Positions 6,219-11,353 of a stretch of DNA of 11,353 nucleotides are shown here, piece after piece. The stretch is taken from assembly GCA_016297325.1 (NCBI GenBank), contig JAEDGW010000084.1:1-11353 (forward strand), given 5' to 3'. Positions within the stretch are counted from its first letter, which is position 1. The number at the start of each line of letters is the position of its first letter. Under the pieces are notes generated by a model. That model saw only the letters and a program-made list of their open reading frames with translations. It was not told the origin of the DNA and did no database searches. The translations under genes and the position numbers were made by a program. This DNA is from Coprococcus sp. (GTDB taxonomy: Bacteria > Bacillota > Clostridia > Lachnospirales > Lachnospiraceae).

Positions 6219-6242
6219 TCACCTCGCACAAGTTCTCTCATT
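6161..6242. repeat. Imperfect direct repeat at the 3' end of the reductase gene
   Basis: CACCTCGCA followed by 2-3 variable bases and GTTCTCTCATT occurs at 6220-6242, within the last codons and stop of the reductase gene, and again at 6161-6182, 59 bp beyond. Twenty bases of each copy are identical. On the minus strand both read as NERT codons. The origin is unclear: a small duplication or a paired binding site. Confidence 0.6.
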
Positions 6243-7178
6243 CTCCCTGCCATCGTAGTCAAACAGCCCGTCATTTTTCTCCTCCAACGCCTTTATCATA
6301 TGATATGCAAATTCATTGTAAGGCATCGCTATTCCAAGCTCTCTTCCCATTCTGACAAGTGCCCCCGAGAACATATCTATCTCTGTGTGTCTGCCGGCAT
6401 CAAGATCCTGAAGTGTCGAATATCTCGCTGAAGGTGGTACAGCACTTCCGTGCACCGATGCTCCACCTGCAAGTGAAAGGTCTATCCCCTTCGCCGCAGC
6501 CACCGCCTCAAGTTCTGACTTTAGCGCATCGCTTATGATCATCATGTGCTCACTGTCCCTGTAACAGCCCACGCCTGCGCCAAGAATAGCCTGCGGAAGA
6601 TTGTTGCACACGTTGAGTCTGAATTTGCTCCACAGATCAACCATGATATGATCCGATATCGTGTAGTGAAGTCCTGTTCCATCAAACAGTCTGGCAATCG
6701 ACTGAACCCTATCACTGTCATATGGAGCCTCTGTCTCCCCATAAATGATGCCTATGGTCGTCTCAGGATCAAAGCAATAACCCTGACCCTCTCTGTGGGA
6801 TGCAACCTTTATAAGCGAATACAATATATGCTCATTTCCTATTCTCTCAGCTATGATCTCCTCACTGTCCACACCGTTCATAAGACTCATGACAACGGTG
6901 TTCTCACCGACTGCCTTTGCTATACTGTCCAAAGCGCCCCGAAGTGCCCCGTACTTCAGACACACGATGAGAAGATCAACTCCATGAGCCTGCTCCGGTG
7001 TCCACACCTCCGGTCTGTATGTCTCGCCGTTTATCAGGCAGCCATTTGTGGAAAGCCTCTCCGCACGCTCGCCTTCGGCTATAACTCCAAGCTCTATGTC
7101 ATCTCTGTTTGATAGTCCCCATATCATATATGAGCCGACTGCTCCGGCTCCCAGAATCGCAACTTTCTTTATATCCAT
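6219..7178 (-). CDS. Ketopantoate reductase-like oxidoreductase (PanE/ApbA family)
   Basis: A 319-residue two-domain protein of the 2-dehydropantoate 2-reductase family, which uses NADPH to reduce ketopantoate to pantoate in pantothenate/CoA synthesis. The Rossmann motif GAGAVG is at 10-15. The catalytic-helix signature WSKFRLNVCNNLPQAILG (183-200) holds the probable catalytic Lys185 and Asn189, and the C-terminal domain has Ser254 and Glu266 (RHTEIDMFSG), matching the substrate-binding residues of E. coli PanE. Many Clostridia carry several PanE-like paralogues with other 2-keto acid substrates, and no pan genes are next to it, so the specific substrate is uncertain. ATG 7178 has AAGGA (7191-7187) with 8-nt spacing, behind a consensus promoter. 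It is divergent from the BlaI-type gene and transcribed alone. Confidence 0.88.
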   Translation of the reverse strand: MDIKKVAILGAGAVGSYMIWGLSNRDDIELGVIAEGERAERLSTNGCLINGETYRPEVWTPEQAHGVDLLIVCLKYGALRGALDSIAKAVGENTVVMSLMNGVDSEEIIAERIGNEHILYSLIKVASHREGQGYCFDPETTIGIIYGETEAPYDSDRVQSIARLFDGTGLHYTISDHIMVDLWSKFRLNVCNNLPQAILGAGVGCYRDSEHMMIISDALKSELEAVAAAKGIDLSLAGGASVHGSAVPPSARYSTLQDLDAGRHTEIDMFSGALVRMGRELGIAMPYNEFAYHMIKALEEKNDGLFDYDGRENERTCAR

Positions 7179-7213
7179 ATGTAAAATCCTTCTTTCATGT
7201 ACTCATAAACATT

Positions 7214-7243
7214 ATTATAAAAACCGGACAGGAATCATGTCAA
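7214..7243 (-). promoter_or_regulatory. Sigma-A promoter of the reductase gene, overlapping the BlaI start
   Basis: TTGACA (7243-7238), an 18-bp spacer and TATAAT (7219-7214) on the minus strand are perfect consensus hexamers, predicting a start near 7207 and a leader of about 28 nt. The -35 lies on the start codon and second codon of the divergent BlaI-type gene. A BlaI-box-like sequence, TCCATATGTA (7174-7183; classic core TACAnnTGTA), covers the reductase start codon. Confidence 0.7.
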
Positions 7244-7590
7244 CTTTCAAAATCTCATCACCTGCCAGAATCAGACAGGCCAGGCTGCAAATATTAATTT
7301 TATTTCAAACCTCCGATGTCCTGAAGGAAGAAATTGGCTGGAACATGAACACTACATATACGTTGATCAAAAGGTGCATCAAAAAAGGGGCAATAGAACG
7401 CTCTGAACCGAATTTCATGTGCCACGCCATCATACCAAAGGAGGAGGTACAGGAGGCCGAGACAACTGAACTTATCAATAAGGTCTACGACGGATCTGCC
7501 GACAAACTATTTGCCGCTCTTCTCGGCAGAAAGAAGCTTTCCCCTGAGGAGATCGCAAAGCTGAAACAGATCGTCAATGATTTGGAGTAA
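7237..7590 (+). CDS. BlaI/MecI-family transcriptional repressor with divergent N-terminus
   Basis: A 117-residue protein, near the usual 120-130. The middle and C-terminal parts fit BlaI/MecI: GWNMNTTYTLIKRCIKKGAI (34-53) is the recognition helix and wing, and the dimerisation part runs ELINKVYDGSADKLFAALLG...LSPEEIAKLKQIV (78-113). These repressors bind operators as dimers and are inactivated when a paired M56 protease acts. The first 30 residues are unlike the family: the usual acidic EAExEVMxxLW helix is replaced by SSPARIRQARLQILILFQ, without the Trp. The Asn-Phe cleavage dipeptide of staphylococcal MecI is Ala-Leu here (94-95). The start at ATG 7237 has only AGGA at 3-nt spacing; a weak TATAAA (7216-7221) may be its -10. 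It is followed by the M56 gene 4 bp later. It could be functional but altered, or partly decayed. Confidence 0.82.
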   Translation: MSTFKISSPARIRQARLQILILFQTSDVLKEEIGWNMNTTYTLIKRCIKKGAIERSEPNFMCHAIIPKEEVQEAETTELINKVYDGSADKLFAALLGRKKLSPEEIAKLKQIVNDLE

Positions 7591-7594
7591 GGTG

Positions 7595-9217
7595 ATGAAT
7601 ATGAGCTTACTGCAAATGAGCGTTGCCGGAGCAGTTATGATCCTGGTGATCACAGTCATTCGAGCTCTGGCAATCAACCGATTGCCTAAAAAGACATTCC
7701 TGATACTGTGGGGAATCACGATCATCAGGCTGCTGATACCATTTTCATTCCCATCCGGGTTTAGCATCTATTCTCTGCTGGGAAGGAAAACAGGCTCTGA
7801 CATAAATGATACACCGGCTGTCAGAATCATGCCGATCAATACGCAAACCCCTGTCACTACCCAGGCACCTCAATCTCAGATTCCTGCTTTCACGATTTCA
7901 GCGTGGGATATCATCTGGGTGGCAGGACTTGTTCTCTGCGCGGTATTTTTTATCTCGGCATACATCAGATGCTACAGGGAATTTCGGACATCATTGCCGG
8001 TTGAAAATGCATTTACACGCAGATGGCTGGAGACGCACAATTTAAAACGCAGACTGTCCATACGACAGTCAGATCTGATCTTGGCACCGCTTACATTTGG
8101 CGTGTGGCACCCAGTGATCCTTATGCCAAAGAAAACGGACTGGGAAAATGAAGATACCCTGCGTTATGTGCTGGAACATGAATTTATACATATTAGAAGA
8201 TTTGACACATTTACCAAGTTTCTGCTGATCACCACGGTCTGCATACACTGGTTTAACCCTCTGGTGTGGGTTATGTACTTACTCGCCAACAGAGACATAG
8301 AGCTCTCCTGCGACGAGGCGGTGATTCACCATTTCGGAGGCACAAGCAGGGCGTCCTACGCAAAGGCTCTGATCAGTATGGAGGAGACAAAGGGCGGTTT
8401 TATGCCACTCTGCAACCATTTTAGCAGAAACGCAATCGAAGAAAGGATAACAGCAATTATGAAAACAAAAAAGACGACTATCATATCATTCGCTGTAGCG
8501 ATGGTCCTCGTCACTGGAACAGTGACAGTATTTGCAACATCGGCCAAGGGCGATGAATCCAGTACGGTCACCGAAGCTACAGATACTACCAATACCACTT
8601 TTTCAGACACGGTTGATACGGAGACAATAATGTCCTATATAAATCCGGATGACGGCAAGACATATTACAGCTTTGATAATGGAAAGACATTTGAAGCCCT
8701 GACCGACGCCGAGTTTGATGCAAAGTTCCCAACTCCTGATATTGAGTGGTGGACATACGACGAGTATAAAGCATGGCTTGAGAACGAAAAAGCCGAGCTC
8801 AAAAGCATCATCGGTAGTTCATATATATCCGGTGGAAAAAAATATGTATGGACACAGGATAGAGTAAATGAAACGATCGCCATGTACGAGGGCATTCTGG
8901 AGGATATCAAGAACGGAGCCAAATACTCCAAATCCGTAGACGGACAAGATGACGAGATGGTCAGCTATACTCCGGCTGACATAGCTCAGACAAAAGAATC
9001 GCTTTCATCCATCGAACGCTCTATGACGGACTGTCAGGATGAGGTCAGCGCATCCGTGGCTAAGACAAACGAATCACTTAAGTCTATTGAGCGCGCCATG
9101 ACGGACTGCCAGGATGAAGCTAGCAAAGCTCAGGCAAATGAATCTCTTAAATCTATCGAACGCACTATGACGGAATACCAGGATGAGGTCAGCGCATCAC
9201 AAGCTACATCCAATTAA
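7595..9217 (+). CDS. M56-family (BlaR1-like) membrane metalloprotease without a penicillin-binding domain
   Basis: A 540-residue membrane protein. Helices lie at about 8-28, 37-56, 105-125, 207-230 and 295-314. The zinc protease motif HEFIH is at 195-199, with downstream NRDIELSCDEAV (232-243) supplying the expected Glu ligand. The start at ATG 7595 was chosen because GGAG (7584-7587) is 7 nt away; ATGs at 7577 and 7601 are in frame too. In BlaR1/MecR1 a signal received outside activates the protease, which leads to loss of the repressor; the adjacent BlaI-type gene fits that pairing. The C-terminal part is not a beta-lactam sensor. After the last helix comes a Thr/Ser-rich linker, a region with YYSFDNGKTFEALTD and PDIEWWTYDEYKAWLENE that I recall from Lachnospiraceae M56 proteins, and three Ser/Glu-rich tandem repeats at the end. 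The signal is unknown. Confidence 0.9.
   Translation: MNMSLLQMSVAGAVMILVITVIRALAINRLPKKTFLILWGITIIRLLIPFSFPSGFSIYSLLGRKTGSDINDTPAVRIMPINTQTPVTTQAPQSQIPAFTISAWDIIWVAGLVLCAVFFISAYIRCYREFRTSLPVENAFTRRWLETHNLKRRLSIRQSDLILAPLTFGVWHPVILMPKKTDWENEDTLRYVLEHEFIHIRRFDTFTKFLLITTVCIHWFNPLVWVMYLLANRDIELSCDEAVIHHFGGTSRASYAKALISMEETKGGFMPLCNHFSRNAIEERITAIMKTKKTTIISFAVAMVLVTGTVTVFATSAKGDESSTVTEATDTTNTTFSDTVDTETIMSYINPDDGKTYYSFDNGKTFEALTDAEFDAKFPTPDIEWWTYDEYKAWLENEKAELKSIIGSSYISGGKKYVWTQDRVNETIAMYEGILEDIKNGAKYSKSVDGQDDEMVSYTPADIAQTKESLSSIERSMTDCQDEVSASVAKTNESLKSIERAMTDCQDEASKAQANESLKSIERTMTEYQDEVSASQATSN
8993..9214 (+). repeat. Three tandem coding repeats at the C-terminus of the M56 protein
   Basis: Units begin near 8993, 9068 and 9137 and encode 25-, 23- and about 26-residue copies of ESLxSIERxMTDCQDE(V/A)SA(S), the last with EYQDE. 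The copies are similar in DNA as well as protein (for example ATGACGGAxTxxCAGGATGA), implying recent duplication. The repeats are strongly charged and probably helical or coiled coil. Confidence 0.85.
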
Positions 9218-9297
9218 GACCAATTAAGAAACCAAGAGTGTCAGCCAAAATCTGGATGCTATAGCAACAAAGAACTAGAAATACTGAACAAAACAAA

Positions 9298-9336
9298 CCG
9301 CCCTGTCTAATACATATAACGTATCAGGCAGGGCGG
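9298..9336. terminator. Bidirectional terminator between the M56 and transporter genes
   Basis: CCGCCCTG (9298-9305) pairs perfectly with CAGGGCGG (9329-9336), and an inner ATAC/GTAT pairing extends the stem. The plus strand continues with CTTTATT, and the minus strand with TTTGTTTTGTT. It serves both convergent genes; the better U-tract is on the side that ends the transporter transcript. Confidence 0.85.
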
Positions 9337-9357
9337 CTTTATTATCTCTATACACGC

Positions 9358-10734
9358 CTACATCTTTATCCAGCCAAGTGCATTTGCAACCGAGCTGAGC
9401 AGGATGATAATGGCAAATACAGGGCAGAGATACTTGATCATGACTACAAATACCTTCTTTCTCCTGAAGGCACTCTCGCCGTGGACTATCTCTTCCTCTA
9501 TCTTATCAATTCCAACGACCTTTGACACAAGCAGGCTTGTGAGAAATGCCGCTATAGGCATCATCACCGAATTGGTGAGGAAGTCAAACAGGTCAAGGAA
9601 CTGCATTCCTATGATCTTGATTCCCGCCAGCGGGCCATAGCCAAGGGATGACAGACTTCCCAGTGCCAGCATGATAACTCCCACGAGCACTGTTGATTTC
9701 TTTCTCCCCCATCCAAGCTCATCCTCAAATGTTGACACTGCACTCTCAGTAAGTGCTATGGAGCTTGTGACAGCAGCAAATAGTACGAGCAGGAAGAACA
9801 CGATTCCTATGACAGTTCCAAATCCCATGTTCTGGAATACTTTTGGAATAGTGATAAACATCAGTGATGGCCCGGCCTGAAGGGTATCCGGATCTCCCCC
9901 AGAGAATGCAAATACCGCCGGGATTATCATAAGTCCCGCCATGATCGCTATACCAGTGTCAAATATCTCTACATTTCTGGTCGAATCCTCTATCGCCGTA
10001 TCTTTCTTCATGTAAGAGCCAAATGTTATGAGTATTCCCATGGCAATTGACAGCGAATAGAACATCTGCCCCATGGCAGAAACCACTGTCATCCACGAGA
10101 AGTTCTTCACATTTGGCACAAGGAAGTATTTTACTCCCGCAAGTGCGCCCGGTCTTGTCACGGAATATACCGCAATTATGACAGACAAAACGATCAGTAT
10201 AGGCATCATGATCTTGGATACCCTCTCTATCCCATTCTGCACACCGGCAAATATAATGATAAGTGTAAATGCGCAGAACGCCACAAAACACAGCTCCGTT
10301 GACACACCATTTGATATGAAATCGGTGAAATATCCATCCTCAGCCAGCAGCTTTGCATTTCCTCTGAAATACTCCACCAGATATTTGATGACCCAGCCGC
10401 CGATAACTGAATAGTACGGCACTATAAGCACAGGTATAACTGCATTTATCCAGCCGCCAAACGACAGCCATTTCTTCTTTCCAAATGATTTGAATGCTCC
10501 AACCGGACTCTTTCTCGTCATTCGTCCGATTGCCGTCTCCGCAACTATCATCGTATAGCCAAATGTAAGTGCAAGCACGATGTATATTATGAGGAAAATT
10601 CCTCCGCCGTACTTTGCCGCAAGATAAGGGAATCTCCATATATTTCCAAGACCCACAGATGCACCTGCTGCCGCCAGCACGTACCCCAGCTTGCCCGAAA
10701 ATGAACTTCGCTTACCATTCTTCATATCTTCCAT
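9358..10734 (-). CDS. Sodium-dependent amino acid transporter, NSS (SNF) family
   Basis: A 458-residue membrane protein with about 11-12 helices, of the neurotransmitter:sodium symporter family that includes LeuT, MhsT and TnaT. It would bring an amino acid into the cell with sodium. The TM1 signature is complete: GASVGLGNIWRFPYLAAKYG (24-43), with the unwound GxG that binds substrate and sodium. TM8 has TSSIALTES (323-331), where Thr-Ser form the Na2 site in LeuT. The first helices also carry AETAIGRMTRKSP (65-77). The substrate cannot be named. The start at ATG 10734 has AAGG only 3 nt upstream, and the in-frame ATG at 10725 has it at 12 nt, so the true start is unsettled by three residues. 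Its 184-bp upstream gap holds a lone TATAAT (10897-10892) and no clear terminator, so transcription may be its own or continue from the gene behind. Confidence 0.93.
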   Translation of the reverse strand: MEDMKNGKRSSFSGKLGYVLAAAGASVGLGNIWRFPYLAAKYGGGIFLIIYIVLALTFGYTMIVAETAIGRMTRKSPVGAFKSFGKKKWLSFGGWINAVIPVLIVPYYSVIGGWVIKYLVEYFRGNAKLLAEDGYFTDFISNGVSTELCFVAFCAFTLIIIFAGVQNGIERVSKIMMPILIVLSVIIAVYSVTRPGALAGVKYFLVPNVKNFSWMTVVSAMGQMFYSLSIAMGILITFGSYMKKDTAIEDSTRNVEIFDTGIAIMAGLMIIPAVFAFSGGDPDTLQAGPSLMFITIPKVFQNMGFGTVIGIVFFLLVLFAAVTSSIALTESAVSTFEDELGWGRKKSTVLVGVIMLALGSLSSLGYGPLAGIKIIGMQFLDLFDFLTNSVMMPIAAFLTSLLVSKVVGIDKIEEEIVHGESAFRRKKVFVVMIKYLCPVFAIIILLSSVANALGWIKM

Positions 10735-10918
10735 ATACCTTCACCATATTTTACCTGGAACTAATCCCCGTAATCTTTCCTTCCACATTTATTTGCATAT
10801 ACATGTGATTCTAACATGACCCGAGAGGAAAAGCCACTATATATTTGAACATCATCCAGACTGCTGGCATCTCGCCCTCAACACTCCATTTATTATAATG
10901 TCCAACACGTAATATCTT

Positions 10919-11353
10919 TTATTCCCTACCCTCTATAATTTCTTCTATTTTAAGATAGAAATTCTCAAAGAACTCTCTTTGTTTGGGTGACAAACCATTT
11001 ATTTTTGCCGCATCGCGATAAAATACTTCCTTTGAGACCGCCTTTGGGTTATCTCCAAAGGCCCTTATCCCCTGTACTACTCCATCAAGATATAAACCAT
11101 CTTCCTGAAAAATATGTGTCATAGGGAGATCCCCCAGCATATCCATCAGCACAGCTACTTCTGATTCAGCAACCTTCTTTACCCCGATCATAAATTGTTC
11201 TTGTTTTCCGGGATGCTTTTCTGCTTTTTTGCACAGAGCAAACGGATACATTTTTATTGGATTTTTATGCCCCGGAAAATATACTTGAGTTTTTATATAT
11301 GTCAACCTGTAGTTATCATCTGTGCAACTAAGCATGGCATAATATGCCTGATG
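10919..11353 (-). CDS. Unidentified protein, C-terminal part (runs off the window)
   Basis: The frame is open from the TAA at 10921-10919 to the right end of the window, so the gene's start lies outside. The ATG at 11335 is preceded by in-frame codons (HQAYYA) without a stop and has no ribosome binding site, so it is probably internal. At least 144 residues are visible: a basic, Tyr/Phe-rich section (TYIKTQVYFPGHKNPIKMYP), a middle with DGLYLDGVVQGIRAFG, and a charged C-terminus with LSPKQREFFENFYLKIEEI. There is no signal peptide or membrane helix in the visible part. I do not recognise the family. It is on the same strand as the transporter gene, 184 bp upstream of it, and AT-richer. Confidence 0.7.
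   Translation of the reverse strand, partial: HQAYYAMLSCTDDNYRLTYIKTQVYFPGHKNPIKMYPFALCKKAEKHPGKQEQFMIGVKKVAESEVAVLMDMLGDLPMTHIFQEDGLYLDGVVQGIRAFGDNPKAVSKEVFYRDAAKINGLSPKQREFFENFYLKIEEIIEGRE

Noticed and set aside
6546..7112. A 188-codon plus-strand open frame
   Set aside because: It lies wholly opposite the PanE-like gene, whose motifs are clear. The plus-strand product resembles no family and the frame has no ribosome binding site I can support.
7595..9217. Beta-lactam resistance sensor (BlaR1) function
   Set aside because: The transmembrane protease part matches, but the penicillin-binding domain is absent and no beta-lactamase gene is nearby.
9207..9228. Short direct repeat CCAATTAAGA at the M56 stop codon
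   Set aside because: A 10-12 bp tandem duplication with no effect on the reading frame beyond the stop; too small to interpret.

Overview
The window looks like a piece of a Clostridia chromosome, most likely Lachnospiraceae. This is inferred from AGGAGG-type ribosome binding sites, consensus sigma-A promoters, a PurA variant I associate with that family, a BlaI/M56 regulator-protease pair, and mixed base composition: the first 1.2 kb is AT-rich, while most genes from LysR onward are clearly richer in GC. No rRNA, tRNA, CRISPR array or transposase is visible.

Layout. At 1-1300 there is the tail of a gene on the plus strand with a strong bidirectional terminator, then two minus-strand items: a decayed DUF2716-like gene and a GNAT acetyltransferase. 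purA (minus, 1305-2588) ends in its own terminator and faces a LysR-type regulator (plus, from 2994) across a 405-bp AT-rich divergent region. LysR converges on a HAD-family hydrolase gene (minus, 3944-4609), which lies just behind a cation:proton antiporter gene (minus, 4642-5841).

The most interesting part is the leader of the antiporter-HAD operon. On the minus strand, in order, there are a TTGACA-17-TATCAT promoter (6060-6032), an RNA that matches the fluoride (crcB-motif) riboswitch aptamer (6009-5935) including its pseudoknot, an intrinsic terminator (5950-5902) that uses the 3' strand of the aptamer, and an AAGGAGGT ribosome binding site. This is the architecture of a fluoride-induced anti-termination switch, so the antiporter and the HAD protein are probably a fluoride-response operon. 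The HAD protein carries Asn where the usual general acid/base Asp sits.

Further right, a ketopantoate-reductase-like gene (minus, 6219-7178) is divergent from a BlaI-type repressor gene (plus, 7237-7590). The reductase promoter has its -35 box on the start codon of the repressor gene. The repressor is followed 4 bp later by an M56 (BlaR1-like) membrane metalloprotease gene whose product has no penicillin-binding sensor domain. It carries instead an extracellular region ending in three tandem repeats. A shared bidirectional terminator separates it from a sodium-dependent NSS-family amino acid transporter gene (minus, 9358-10734). The window ends inside an unrecognised minus-strand gene (10919 to beyond 11353).
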